DNA of 64,000 nt from Caballeronia temeraria (GTDB lineage: Bacteria > Pseudomonadota > Gammaproteobacteria > Burkholderiales > Burkholderiaceae), in assembly GCF_001544795.2 (NCBI RefSeq), contig NZ_FCOI02000012.1, forward strand, positions 124,001 to 188,000. Reading direction: 5' to 3'. Positions 25,970-35,143 of this stretch are shown piece after piece (position 1 is the first letter of the stretch; each line of letters opens with the position of its first letter). The notes under the pieces are model-generated. The model was not told where the DNA came from and made no database searches. It saw only the letters and a program-made list of their open reading frames with translations. Made by a program: the position numbers and the translations under genes.

Positions 25970-26135
25970 GGACGCTTTTTGTGATGCACAGGACGGTTTT
26001 TGTGCTGAAAAATCCGCAAATTGGGCAGCGGGGGGCGGAATTTGTGCAGAGCAGGACGGAAATTGTGCTCGCATCAGCAGAAGGGGGCGCTTTTTGTGCA
26101 AATGCCATGAGGTAACACGGGGGTGGTTTTTGTGT
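25970..26135 (+). repeat. Iteron array of the replication origin, six direct copies
   Basis: Six 15-base direct repeats with consensus GGRCGGTTTTTGTGC start at 25970, 25991, 26033, 26054, 26085 and 26121. Successive start distances are 21, 42, 21, 31 and 36 bases, so the first four are spaced at whole helical turns. The array ends 55 bases before the initiator gene. This is the expected binding array for the Rep protein. Confidence 0.85.
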
Positions 26136-26189
26136 TGACACCCCCTGCTCGCCTGATAGAGTGCCGGGGATCGAAGCCGAATCCGAAGC

Positions 26190-27596
26190 ATGGAAAACCA
26201 AGACCTCACTGTCACGCCGCAGCAACTGGCGCTGGACATTTATGAAGACATGTCCGGACAAGGATCGGCGATCTGCGAGTCGACGAGGGACATTGGTTTC
26301 CTGCGCAACAACATCTTCACGCGGGTCGGCGGGCTAGGCATCGCCGCCCGGCGCGTGCTCGATGCGGCCTATTTCATTGTCGCGACGAAGGCACCCGAAG
26401 AGCTCATCGACGATAAGGTCTACACCTTCACGGCCGACGTCAACTACTTCAAGTGGCTGATGCGTTACGACAGCCGCAATCACAGTCATCTGATCGCGCA
26501 GATGCGAGCCGCAGCTCGGGCACGCGTCGAAATCATGACGGCGCCGTCGATCGAGGAACTGACCGAAAAGGACTCGTGGGGCACCATCAGTCTGCTGGGC
26601 GACTGCTACATCGAACGCAATGTCGTTTGCGTCCTGCTTTCGGGGCGCGTCATCAAATATCTGATCAGTCCGTACAAGGCTCACTGGTTGAGCCTGCGTG
26701 CATCGACGGCCTTTTCGCTCTCGCTCGCCCGTGCGATCTACGACCGCCTCATCCCCTGCGAAGGTCACGGCGTCACCGAGTGGTTCGCTTTCGACGACGT
26801 GCTTGAGTGGCCGGGAAAGGTCGGCGAATCGCGCAAGGAAGTGAAGGAATTCAAGAAGCATTTCCTCACGCCCGCCATCGACCAGCTCAATGAAGTGTCC
26901 GACTTCGATGTCAGTTGGGAGCCCAACGCCGATCGCGTCGCCGCGGACAAGCTGAAAATCCGTTTCCGCTTCACGAAGAAGCAGGGCGCCGATGCAGCGC
27001 GCGCCGGCATCCAGGATTCGATGTACCTCCTCCTGCACAACGAATTCGCCTTCGATACCCCCGACTTCGAGCGTCTCGCGAAGCGCCGCGACGTGTGGAC
27101 CGACGAGCGGCTCGAGCAAGCGATCGAGTACACGCGCCACAAGCTCAACGAAGGCAAGGTGACGGTCAGCCCGCGCGGCTATCTGTTCAAGGCGCTGGAG
27201 GGGAATTACCGCATCGGCGAAGCGGACCGGAAGATGGCGTCGATCAAGGCGAAGCAACTCGAGGACGAAGGGAAGCAACGCCGCTCACGCGATACGACGC
27301 AGGCCAAACTCGAAGCGAGCATTCAGGCGCAGAACGATACGGCCAGGGCCAAGATGAGCGAGGAGATTCGCGCCGGCCGCGACTACTTCGAATCGGTCGA
27401 TGCGCCCGCGCGCAAGGAGTTGTGCCACTCGTTCGTGAGCCAGTTGATTCCGCAACGGCTTATCGAGAAGCAGGGCCTTTCACGCGAAAGCCTGAGTGCC
27501 GATAACATTCTCACGGTCAATCGCGTGGTCGCTGACGCCTTCTGTTCGCATGTCTACGCGAAGATGAAAAAGGCACGTGTGAGCAGCAGGATCTGA
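26190..27596 (+). CDS. repB: Replication initiator protein (RepB/Rep_3 superfamily)
   Basis: Initiator of 468 residues, reading away from the iteron array that it should bind. The central part contains the double winged-helix pattern of plasmid initiators (YTFTADVNYFKWLMRYD, WLSLRASTAFSLSLARAIYD, FAFDDVLEWPG). The C-terminal third is charged and helical (about 350-400), longer than small plasmid Rep proteins, as in secondary chromosomes and megaplasmids of Burkholderiaceae. No strong ribosome site precedes the ATG. With parAB on the other side of the origin this completes the replicon core. Confidence 0.88.
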   Translation: MENQDLTVTPQQLALDIYEDMSGQGSAICESTRDIGFLRNNIFTRVGGLGIAARRVLDAAYFIVATKAPEELIDDKVYTFTADVNYFKWLMRYDSRNHSHLIAQMRAAARARVEIMTAPSIEELTEKDSWGTISLLGDCYIERNVVCVLLSGRVIKYLISPYKAHWLSLRASTAFSLSLARAIYDRLIPCEGHGVTEWFAFDDVLEWPGKVGESRKEVKEFKKHFLTPAIDQLNEVSDFDVSWEPNADRVAADKLKIRFRFTKKQGADAARAGIQDSMYLLLHNEFAFDTPDFERLAKRRDVWTDERLEQAIEYTRHKLNEGKVTVSPRGYLFKALEGNYRIGEADRKMASIKAKQLEDEGKQRRSRDTTQAKLEASIQAQNDTARAKMSEEIRAGRDYFESVDAPARKELCHSFVSQLIPQRLIEKQGLSRESLSADNILTVNRVVADAFCSHVYAKMKKARVSSRI

Positions 27597-27633
27597 ATCT
27601 CGCGAAGCATCGCGAATTCATTCGAAGTCCGAA

Positions 27634-28899
27634 TCATTCGTCATTTCGACGCTGAACCAGCTTCAACGGCTTTTGACAAGCCGCGAGCAGAGCGCCCGCC
27701 GTCAGCACGAGCGCGGAATAGACGAGGCCGCGCGTCAGCCCCGCGCTATCCGACACACGTCCGATCACGACCGGACCGACGATCTGCCCGAGCGCGAACA
27801 CGATCGTGAATGCATTGATTCCTCTTGGCCACTGAGCCGCCGGCAAGTTGTGCCGCACGAATGCCGTCGTCGATGCCACCGCCGACAGAAACGTCGCGCC
27901 GAACAGCGTGCCCGACACGAACGCCGCGAACGGATGCGCGAGCATCGCGGGAATGAGCGTCGCCGTCGCGAGCAGGCCGTTGAGGATCGCGAGCGCCTGC
28001 CCGCCGCGCATACGGTCGAGCAGCCCCGACCACATCCGCGCCGACACCACCGTCGCCACGCCGAGCAGGATATAGAAGCCGGTCACCACCGTCGCGCTCA
28101 TGCCCGCGTTGCGAAGCAGGGCGACGATGAACGTCATGTAGCCGATATACCCGATGCCAAAGCACGCGTATCCGGCGAGCGCGAGCGCGAAACGCCGACG
28201 TTGGACCGGCGTGCCCGATGCGGCTTGAGCGCCATGACGCGCCGACGCAGGCGGTTGCGCGGACTCTATTCGCCGCGCCGCCCAGATCGCGGCGCCGGAG
28301 CACGCGGCGCAAGCCGCCGCGAGCGCGAACCACGCGAAGCGCCACCCGTGCGCGACCGGCAGCACCGTGAGCGGAACGGCGATCGACGAGATCACGATGC
28401 CCCAGCCCGTGCCGCCGTAATAGAGGCCGATCACGAGCCCGGCATCGCGCGGCGATATCGATGCAAGCCGCGCCGCGAGCACGCCGCCGCTCACGAACAC
28501 GAGCGCGCTGCCGATGCCCGTCGCGACGCGCAACGCGAGCAGGGCGTCGGTATCGGTCGTGGCGCCGCTCGCCGCCATCAGAAGCGCCGTGAGCGCGCAG
28601 CCGGCGACGAACAGCGTGCATGACGGCAGGCGTATCGACAATCGCGAGAACGCCAGCGCGCCGAGCAGATAGCCGAATGCGTTCGCCGTGTTCATCGCGC
28701 CGGCCTGGGCGAAGTTCCATGCGAGATCGAGGCGCATCGGCGGGAGCAGCAGCGCGTAGGAAAAGCGCGCGAGCCCGAGCGCGATGGCGCTGCCGAGCGA
28801 CAGCGCTATCGCGAGAAGCAGCGCCTGGCTGCGACCGGCCGCCTCGTCCCCGGCCAGTTCCTTGCGAAGTTCTCCGTTCGCATCGTCACGCTGTATCAC
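27634..28899 (-). CDS. MFS transporter, YbfB/YjiJ family
   Basis: Inner-membrane transporter of 421 residues with 12 predicted helices. The opening ARFSYALLLPPMRLDLAW and TANAFGYLLGAL are typical of the YbfB/YjiJ (MFS_4) subfamily. Substrate is not predictable. The start is GTG 28899 with GAGGACAAGAGC upstream. Convergent with the initiator gene. Confidence 0.85.
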   Translation of the reverse strand: MIQRDDANGELRKELAGDEAAGRSQALLLAIALSLGSAIALGLARFSYALLLPPMRLDLAWNFAQAGAMNTANAFGYLLGALAFSRLSIRLPSCTLFVAGCALTALLMAASGATTDTDALLALRVATGIGSALVFVSGGVLAARLASISPRDAGLVIGLYYGGTGWGIVISSIAVPLTVLPVAHGWRFAWFALAAACAACSGAAIWAARRIESAQPPASARHGAQAASGTPVQRRRFALALAGYACFGIGYIGYMTFIVALLRNAGMSATVVTGFYILLGVATVVSARMWSGLLDRMRGGQALAILNGLLATATLIPAMLAHPFAAFVSGTLFGATFLSAVASTTAFVRHNLPAAQWPRGINAFTIVFALGQIVGPVVIGRVSDSAGLTRGLVYSALVLTAGALLAACQKPLKLVQRRNDE

Positions 28900-29051
28900 G
28901 CTCTTGTCGTCCTCTAATGGCGATTCGTCTTGTTGTCGTGCCGTCGATCTGCGGCCCTATGGTATCGCGCGGATCGGTCACATTGCTTACACAAGCCGTG
29001 GCTATGCTTCGCAGCGCTGTATCGATCTGCGCGACCCTGCCGGAGAAGCCG

Positions 29052-29318
29052 ATGTCGACTGTTGCAAGCCGCCACATCCTCGTGGCGTGTTTCGTCGTGT
29101 GCGTCTGCGCAAGCGTTTGCGGATGCGGCGAGCGCGCGGCGCAAACATCGACACCCGTCGACGCAACGAACGACGCGCCCGCCGCGACTCAAACGAGCGA
29201 GCTTCAGGACTGGGCAAAGCAGGCCACGACCCGCGCATCCGATCAGCCCACGCAACCCGCAATGGCACGAGCCGCATCGGAGCCGCTCGCGACGCCGGTG
29301 ATTCACACTGTCGACTGA
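29052..29318 (+). CDS. Small lipoprotein
   Basis: Not recognised. 88 residues with a Cys-rich hydrophobic signal (ILVACFVVCVCASVCGC), a probable lipobox VCGC, and a mature part rich in Thr, Ala, Pro and Gln without predicted structure. ATG 29052 has GGAGA at good spacing. It lies 29 bases before the phospholipase gene and is probably cotranscribed. A link with phospholipase secretion or anchoring is inferred from position only. Confidence 0.6.
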   Translation: MSTVASRHILVACFVVCVCASVCGCGERAAQTSTPVDATNDAPAATQTSELQDWAKQATTRASDQPTQPAMARAASEPLATPVIHTVD

Positions 29319-29347
29319 CCCTTCCTTTCACTTCCCCGCCAACACGA

Positions 29348-31462
29348 ATGAAAAACAAGAACCGTCGTGACTTTCTGCGCGCGGCCGTCGAGGCCGCAGG
29401 CGCGACCGCCGCGTTGAACGTGATGCCGCTCGGCATTCGCCAGGCGCTCGCGATTCCCGCGAACAATCGTCATGGATCGATCGAGGACATCGAGCATATC
29501 GTCGTGCTGATGCAGGAGAACCGCTCCTTCGACCATTACTTCGGCACCTTGCGCGGCGTGCGCGGCTTCGGCGACAAAAGCGCCGTGACGCTGCCGAGCG
29601 GCAAGCCGGTTTTCAATCAGCCGATCGCGGCCGGCGCGGGCGAAGTGCTGCCGTTTCATCCGGACGCATCGAACCTCGGCCTGCAATTCCTGCAGGATCT
29701 GCCGCACGGCTGGACGGACGGGAAGGGCGCATTCCACGGCGGTCTCTACGACCAGTGGGTGCCGTTCAAAGGCACGACGACGATGGCGCACCTGCAACGC
29801 GACGACATCCCGTTCCACTATCAGCTCGCCGACGCCTTCACGATCTGCGACGCGTATCACTGCTCGACCAACACGTCGACCGATCCGAACCGCTATTACA
29901 TGTGGACGGGCTATGTCGGGAACGACGGCACGGGCGGCGGCCCGGTCGTCGACAATGCGGAAGCGGGCTACGGCTGGTCCACGTTTCCCGAAGTGCTGGA
30001 GCGCGCGGGCATCTCGTGGAAGGTCTATCAGGACATCGGCAACGGGCTCGATGCGAAGAACGCCTGGGGCTGGACGGACGACGCGTACATCGGCAATTAC
30101 GGCGACAACTCGCTTCTCTACTTCACGCAGTATCAGAACGCGCAGCCCGGCACCCCGCTCTATGAAAAGGCGCGTCGCGGCACGAACGCGGCCGCCGGCG
30201 ACGACTACTTCTCGATCCTGAAGCGCGACGTGCAGGCCGGCACGCTGCCGCAAGTCTCGTGGATCGTCGCGCCCGAGGCGTTCTCAGAGCATCCGAACTG
30301 GCCCGCGAACTACGGCGCCTGGTACGTCGATCAGGTGTTGCAGGTGCTGACATCGAACCCGGATCTGTGGAGCAAGACAGCGCTGCTCATCAACTACGAC
30401 GAGAACGACGGCTTCTTCGATCACGTCGTGCCGCCGTTTCCGCCGGCTTCCAGCGCGAACGGCCTCTCGACCGTCGATACCAGCGCGGAAATCTTTCCGG
30501 GCAGCGCCAAATACGCGAGCGGACCGTATGGCCTCGGCGCGCGCGTGCCGATGCTCGTCGTGTCGCCGTGGTCCAAGGGCGGCTGGGTGTGTTCCGAAAC
30601 CTTCGACCATACCTCGGTGATCCGCTTCATCCAGAAGCGCTTCGGGCGCGCGCACAGTCTCGCCGAGCCGAACATCTCGCCGTGGCGCCGCGCGATTTGC
30701 GGCGATCTGACGTCCGCGTTCGACTTCCGCAATCCGAACAGCGCGATGCCCACGCTGCCGGGCACGAGCGGCTACGTTCCGCCCGACAAGCTGCGCCATC
30801 CGGACTACGTGCCCGTTCCGCCCGCGGCGCAGGCGCTGCCGAAGCAGGAGTCCGGCGTGCGCGCCGCGCGCGCGTTGCCGTACGAGCTTTTCGTGCGCAC
30901 GCGGGCGGACGCATCGAAAGATACCGTTTCGTTCGATTTCATCAACACGGGCAGCGCGGGCGCCGTCTTTCTGCTCTATCGCAACGCCAGCACGGATGCG
31001 CCGCGCACCTACACGGTCGAAGCGCGCAAGCGCCTCGCGGACCGCGTCGCGGCGAATCCGGACGGCAGCTTCGATTTCGTCGTGCATGGCCCCAATGGGT
31101 TTCTGCGTCGGATCGCGGGTAAAGCGCTCGCGCAGCAGCACGGCTGGTGGTCACGCGAGCAGGCCGCGCCGGACGTCGTGGAAGGGTACGACGTCGCGAA
31201 CGGCAATCTGCAACTGCGGCTCGCGAATCGCGGCACGGCCGCGTGCACCTTCAGCGTGGTCAATGCCTACGATCCGTCGAAGACGATCACGCGACGCGTA
31301 CGCGGCGGCGACACCGCGCAGCTCTACCTCGATCTGCGCGATGCGCATGGCTGGTACGACATCGACGTCACGGTCGACACGGATGCCGCGTTTCTCCGAC
31401 GCCTCGCCGGTCACGTCGAGACCGGCCGCGACAGCATGAGCGATCCCGCTTTCGGAGCCTGA
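29348..31462 (+). CDS. Tat-exported phosphocholine-specific phospholipase C
   Basis: Secreted enzyme of 704 residues that removes the phospho-head group from phosphatidylcholine or sphingomyelin. The N-terminus has a twin-arginine signal (NRRDFLRAAVEAAG). Catalytic-domain motifs are visible: LMQENRSFDHYFGTL (about residue 50) with the metal/nucleophile region, STNTSTDPNRYYMWTG, and INYDENDGFFDHVVPP. Two C-terminal beta domains follow (about 500-700). Length and layout match PlcN/PlcH. The ATG at 29348 is used; a long in-frame upstream opening has no coding character. Confidence 0.92.
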   Translation: MKNKNRRDFLRAAVEAAGATAALNVMPLGIRQALAIPANNRHGSIEDIEHIVVLMQENRSFDHYFGTLRGVRGFGDKSAVTLPSGKPVFNQPIAAGAGEVLPFHPDASNLGLQFLQDLPHGWTDGKGAFHGGLYDQWVPFKGTTTMAHLQRDDIPFHYQLADAFTICDAYHCSTNTSTDPNRYYMWTGYVGNDGTGGGPVVDNAEAGYGWSTFPEVLERAGISWKVYQDIGNGLDAKNAWGWTDDAYIGNYGDNSLLYFTQYQNAQPGTPLYEKARRGTNAAAGDDYFSILKRDVQAGTLPQVSWIVAPEAFSEHPNWPANYGAWYVDQVLQVLTSNPDLWSKTALLINYDENDGFFDHVVPPFPPASSANGLSTVDTSAEIFPGSAKYASGPYGLGARVPMLVVSPWSKGGWVCSETFDHTSVIRFIQKRFGRAHSLAEPNISPWRRAICGDLTSAFDFRNPNSAMPTLPGTSGYVPPDKLRHPDYVPVPPAAQALPKQESGVRAARALPYELFVRTRADASKDTVSFDFINTGSAGAVFLLYRNASTDAPRTYTVEARKRLADRVAANPDGSFDFVVHGPNGFLRRIAGKALAQQHGWWSREQAAPDVVEGYDVANGNLQLRLANRGTAACTFSVVNAYDPSKTITRRVRGGDTAQLYLDLRDAHGWYDIDVTVDTDAAFLRRLAGHVETGRDSMSDPAFGA

Positions 31463-31812
31463 CGTCGCGCGAGAAACACGGTAAGCATTGCCGGCCGCGC
31501 GCGCTCGAAACCTGCGCGCGGCCGCGTCCCGGCATCGCAATTTTCCCGTCATCCGCTGCACAGGCGGCTCTCGGGCCTTCCGGCCCACTCCCACTAGTCT
31601 GCCATTGCGGGCGTTTTTTCCGATGACGCCTCGTCGTGCAGCGCACATACGTGGGCGATCACGCATTGCGAAGCGTCTCGAACCCTGTGAAGATCGAACG
31701 TGCACGCCAATTCACGCCTGAGATCGACGCGACGATGAAATCAAAATGGCACGTCGCGCGTCGTATCGCACGTCAATCCAACAACGAATTGGAGTGCAAC
31801 ACGGAGACGGGG
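31463..31812. other. Intergenic region, 350 bases
   Basis: Holds a GC-rich hairpin, GGCCGCGCG-13-CGCGCGGCC (31493-31523), 30 bases after the phospholipase stop. It could end or stabilise that transcript but has no T run. The rest must contain the promoter of the Nudix gene; no gene seen. Confidence 0.4.
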
Positions 31813-32259
31813 ATGAGAGAACGAGCAACTGTGCTGCTGGTTCGTCGCCAGTCAGTGCTGCTGGTCCGGGAGCGTGGCGGACCGTGGTTGCTGCCAGGCG
31901 GAACGGTGGCATTCGACGAATTGACGATTGTCGCAGCGATCCGAGCGCTGCACGAAGACACCGGCGTGGAGGCGAGCGCCGCCGCGTTTCTGTTTCAGCA
32001 GGCGTCGGCGCATCATATGCATCATGTTTTCCGGATCGCGATACCGGACGAGGTGCATCTGAGGCCGAAAGCCGGCGGCCGGTTCCACGAATTGCTGTGG
32101 GTCGAAGCGGCTCAGCTCGCGCATGTCAGCGCGACGCCGGGCACGCGCGCCATCCTGAGCCGGGCGATGGGCGGCAGCCGCGAGTCCGCGCGGCACGCGT
32201 GGAATCATCGCGACGACGAAGCGGAAGTGGCGGCGGGCTTCGGCAGGCGCGGGCGCTGA
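31813..32259 (+). CDS. Nudix-fold protein with imperfect Nudix box
   Basis: 148 residues. The Nudix fold is clear (ATVLLVRRQSVLLVRERGGP, WLLPGGTVAFDE), but the catalytic helix reads RALHEDTGV where the consensus is REUxEExGU. The first Glu is Ala and the third is Asp, so metal binding and pyrophosphatase activity may be reduced. ATG 31813 follows GGAGA; an upstream in-frame extension is rejected. No functional neighbours. It may have become a regulatory or binding protein. Confidence 0.75.
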   Translation: MRERATVLLVRRQSVLLVRERGGPWLLPGGTVAFDELTIVAAIRALHEDTGVEASAAAFLFQQASAHHMHHVFRIAIPDEVHLRPKAGGRFHELLWVEAAQLAHVSATPGTRAILSRAMGGSRESARHAWNHRDDEAEVAAGFGRRGR

Positions 32260-32468
32260 ATCGCATCGTCTTTTCGTCAGATCGGACGATTTTTCTCGTC
32301 TGTTCAAAGGCGTGGGCGCATATTTTGCCGAAAAATGAATACTTTTTCGGCGAAGTTGCGCCTATGCTTACGTTGGAATGGTTGCTGGCAGTCCGGCGTG
32401 TGGTGGCTGGGCGCTTGCCGCAATCCTGAGCAACGGAAGCATTCGCCCTTTGGCAGGCGGAGGAACCC

Positions 32469-32597
32469 ATGAAGCTCATCAGTATGTTCGCCGGGACCGT
32501 CGGATTCGTGGCCGTGGTGAGTCTCTCGTTGCTGGCTGTCGCGGACATTCTTTTGACAACGTCCGAGAAACCGGCCGAGAAAGAACGACTCGCGTGA
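32469..32597 (+). CDS. Small single-pass membrane protein, 42 residues
   Basis: ATG with a strong GGAGGAACCC ribosome site. The product begins MKLISMFAGTVGFVAVVSLS, has one transmembrane helix (about residues 5-30) and a charged tail (SEKPAEKERLA). Not recognised. It precedes the exopolysaccharide locus. Below the usual size cut of gene finders. Confidence 0.5.
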   Translation: MKLISMFAGTVGFVAVVSLSLLAVADILLTTSEKPAEKERLA

Positions 32598-33048
32598 AAT
32601 GCGTTTCCGTCTACCTGACCGATTAATTGTCGGTCAAATAGATGTGGCTGTCGGCGCCCGGTCGAATATCAGGCTCGGGCATTCGAATGGTGCAATGCTG
32701 TCTTTCGAAATCCGCCTCGATCGAATAAATAATGGTGCTTCGATTGCCGATTTAATCGCGGATGCCACCGCCCGCACGCTGCCTGGGGCGCATCGCGCCG
32801 CGCCGGGCGGGCACCTCACAGGGGAGCGGGGCGCACGGTCGGTGGAACAGATGCGCTTTCACCCTTTTGTTCAGGGATTTGCACGCGCAGGGTTTGTCCG
32901 AAAATCATCCATATGGGTCCGTGAAGTCAGAATCAGTCGAATTGCGATGTGATATAATCGGTAATAATTAAAAACATCATTCGGCCAAAACTTTCAGCAG
33001 CGGGATTTATCAAATGCTTGATTCAACGCGGACGAGCGCGGAGGAAGC
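32598..33048. other. Intergenic region, 451 bases
   Basis: Contains a hairpin GACCGA-7-TCGGTC (32617-32635) 20 bases after the small protein stop, followed by AAATA rather than T, so only a weak terminator. Towards 32,940-33,010 the DNA becomes AT-rich and probably holds the promoter of the next small gene. No supportable gene. Confidence 0.4.
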
Positions 33049-33237
33049 ATGTCGGTAGGCGGTGTCATAGGCGCAATTGTTTTTTTCGCAATAATCGGTC
33101 TCGCATTGCTGGCCGTGTTCGAAATTATCTTTTCGCCTTCTTCCAAGCATAAGGCAGATGAAATGAGCAAGCCTGCTCACAAGCGGCCCACGTGGTATCG
33201 CAGGCGCGAAGTCGCCGTGCGCCGTGACGAACCCTGA
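33049..33237 (+). CDS. Small single-pass membrane protein, 62 residues
   Basis: Predicted membrane protein starting at an ATG with GGAGGAAGC upstream. One helix (IGAIVFFAIIGLALLAVFEI) is followed by a basic cytoplasmic tail (KPAHKRPTWYRRREVAVRR). Not recognised. It and the 42-residue protein share layout but not sequence. Possible accessory of the exopolysaccharide machinery by position. Confidence 0.5.
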   Translation: MSVGGVIGAIVFFAIIGLALLAVFEIIFSPSSKHKADEMSKPAHKRPTWYRRREVAVRRDEP

Positions 33238-33571
33238 CCCAGGACCAATTTTCCCGTTCCGCCAACAAGTTAGGTCTTCCGCCAGATCCGCGAAGCGCGC
33301 CGCTCCGAGCGCGCCGGCCCATGCGCCGCGCCGTCGATATCTGCACAGCCGTTCAAAATCCCTCGCATTATTTAGCTGTCGCAACTGTGTGCGATAGCGC
33401 ACCGCAAGCACCTTCCCCAGACTCTAGTCTTTCTTCGCCGGCATCATCATGAAATGTATGTTCATCATTTCGAAAGCGCCGGACTACAACACATATAAAG
33501 ACAGTTAAGCGCTTAGCTAAAGATCGCAATTCGATCGACTGGCGAATCCGCTGCTGTCTGAGGGAAAGAAA
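33238..33571. promoter_or_regulatory. Upstream region of exopolysaccharide gene block 1
   Basis: 334 bases without a gene. It carries perfect inverted repeats AGACT-CT-AGTCT (33419-33430) and TAAGCGCTTA (33506-33515), the latter about 55 bases before the start of the beta-propeller gene. These are candidate operators; no promoter hexamers are certain. Confidence 0.35.
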
Positions 33572-34930
33572 ATGGCGCAAACCGCATATCCTTCCGTGCT
33601 CGAGTGGTGGACGCGCATCGAAAAGCGGCTCTATGGTGACTCCGTCGAGGCACCACGAGGCGACGTTCACGCGCGTGCTCCGATCATCGTGCTGTACGAC
33701 GGCTATGAGAACATCGAAGCGCTGTGGAGGGCGCTTCTCCAATGCCGGACGCCGCATATCCAGATCGTCTGGAAGTCACCCGAGTCCGGCGAAATGAGAC
33801 TGCTCGCCGAATCCTATGTCGCGATTCCGGAGAAGCTCTTCTTCCAGAAGTCGCTTCAGACGAGTCTGCGGCGCGTCGCCGTGCTCATCGACCGGGCGCA
33901 GAAGCGTCTCGAGGCCACCGCGTCCGTGCGCGAGCTTCCGCTCGTCAAGGCGAAGTCGCGGCCGGCACAGCTGTCGCCGTTCACGTCGGCGTTCTTCGGG
34001 CTGCGGCATCTCGGACGCAAGGTGCTGAACCAGCCGCTCAAGCTGCTCGTTCAGCGCGGACATTGGGTGCTGGCGTATCGCCGCACCGACACGCCCGCCG
34101 AGCCGCGCATCGAGAGCGGCGCCGATGGCGACGAAAGCCGCAACTGGGTCACGCTGCCCGGCATGACGTCGCAATTCCATGCCGATCCGTTCCTCTGGCG
34201 CGGCAAGAACGGCGACTACCACCTGTTCTTCGAGAGCCTGCCTTACGACACGAATCGCGGCACGATCAGCCATATCGCGTTCGATCCCGCCACGCAGACA
34301 TGGCAGGAGACGCCGCGCGTCGTGCTCGACAAGAGCTATCACCTGTCGTACCCGTTCCTCTTCGAGCATGAGGGCGAGGTCTTCATGATTCCGGAGACCT
34401 GCGGCAATCGCACGATCGAGATGTATCGCGCCGCGGCATTTCCGACCGACTGGGTGCTGCACAAGGTGATCATGCGCGACGTCGTCGCGGCCGATACGAC
34501 GCTTCATCACGACGGCAAGACGTGGTGGATGTTCACGAGCATGACGGAGGATGGCGGATCGAACTGGGACGAACTGTCGATTTTCTATTCCGACAGCCCG
34601 TTCGGCGAATGGACCGCGCATCCGATGAATCCGGTCGTCTCGGACTGCCGTCTCGCGCGCATGGCCGGCAACCTGTTCAAGGATGGCCAGAACCGCCTGA
34701 TTCGCCCCGCGCAGAACTGCGAGCGCGAATACGGCGCGGCGCTGACTTTCCGCGAAATCACCGAGCTCACGACGACGACCTACGCCGAGCGCACGGTGTC
34801 GGTTCGCACGCCGCCGCGCGGTCATCAGGGGCTGCATACGTGGAATGCGGTCGGCGGGATCACGGTCATCGATCTCAAGACGCAACTGCGCAAGTGGAAT
34901 CCGTGGCGCGGCGCGATGAGGCGTGCGTGA
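33572..34930 (+). CDS. Beta-propeller protein related to the glucosamine inositolphosphorylceramide transferase N-terminal domain
   Basis: 452 residues without signal peptide. The C-terminal about 270 residues show the repeating blades of a five-bladed propeller: FHADPFLWRGKNGDYHLFFE, LSYPFLFEHEGEVFMIPETC, then DTTLHHDGKTWWMFT. This pattern is found in the domain fused to sugar transferases such as plant GINT1 and in bacterial polysaccharide loci. The N-terminal about 160 residues are unrecognised and may bind a carrier or nucleotide (IIVLYDGYENIEALW). GAGGGAAAG ribosome site. First gene of the exopolysaccharide locus. Its role is probably sugar recognition or transfer, not proven. Confidence 0.65.
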   Translation: MAQTAYPSVLEWWTRIEKRLYGDSVEAPRGDVHARAPIIVLYDGYENIEALWRALLQCRTPHIQIVWKSPESGEMRLLAESYVAIPEKLFFQKSLQTSLRRVAVLIDRAQKRLEATASVRELPLVKAKSRPAQLSPFTSAFFGLRHLGRKVLNQPLKLLVQRGHWVLAYRRTDTPAEPRIESGADGDESRNWVTLPGMTSQFHADPFLWRGKNGDYHLFFESLPYDTNRGTISHIAFDPATQTWQETPRVVLDKSYHLSYPFLFEHEGEVFMIPETCGNRTIEMYRAAAFPTDWVLHKVIMRDVVAADTTLHHDGKTWWMFTSMTEDGGSNWDELSIFYSDSPFGEWTAHPMNPVVSDCRLARMAGNLFKDGQNRLIRPAQNCEREYGAALTFREITELTTTTYAERTVSVRTPPRGHQGLHTWNAVGGITVIDLKTQLRKWNPWRGAMRRA

Positions 34931-35143
34931 CATCCACCGGAGGCGCCCGGGGAGGACGACCGGCGTGTGGCACGTCGCACAGTGCGTGCCACCGCGCCGG
35001 CTTACATTGATGACTCGCCGGAGCGTGTTCCGGCGAGGCAGCCCATCGTCATAAAACACACCCGTCAGCACAAGCATTGCCGCCAGCGACGCGCGTCGGT
35101 TGCCTGGAGACGGGCCCATCGTAGAAAAACGGCAGCCGGGACC

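Noticed and set aside
28784..29347. In-frame 188-codon extension of phospholipase C
   Set aside because: It overlaps the small lipoprotein gene in another frame and would bury the Tat signal; ATG 29348 gives the normal length.
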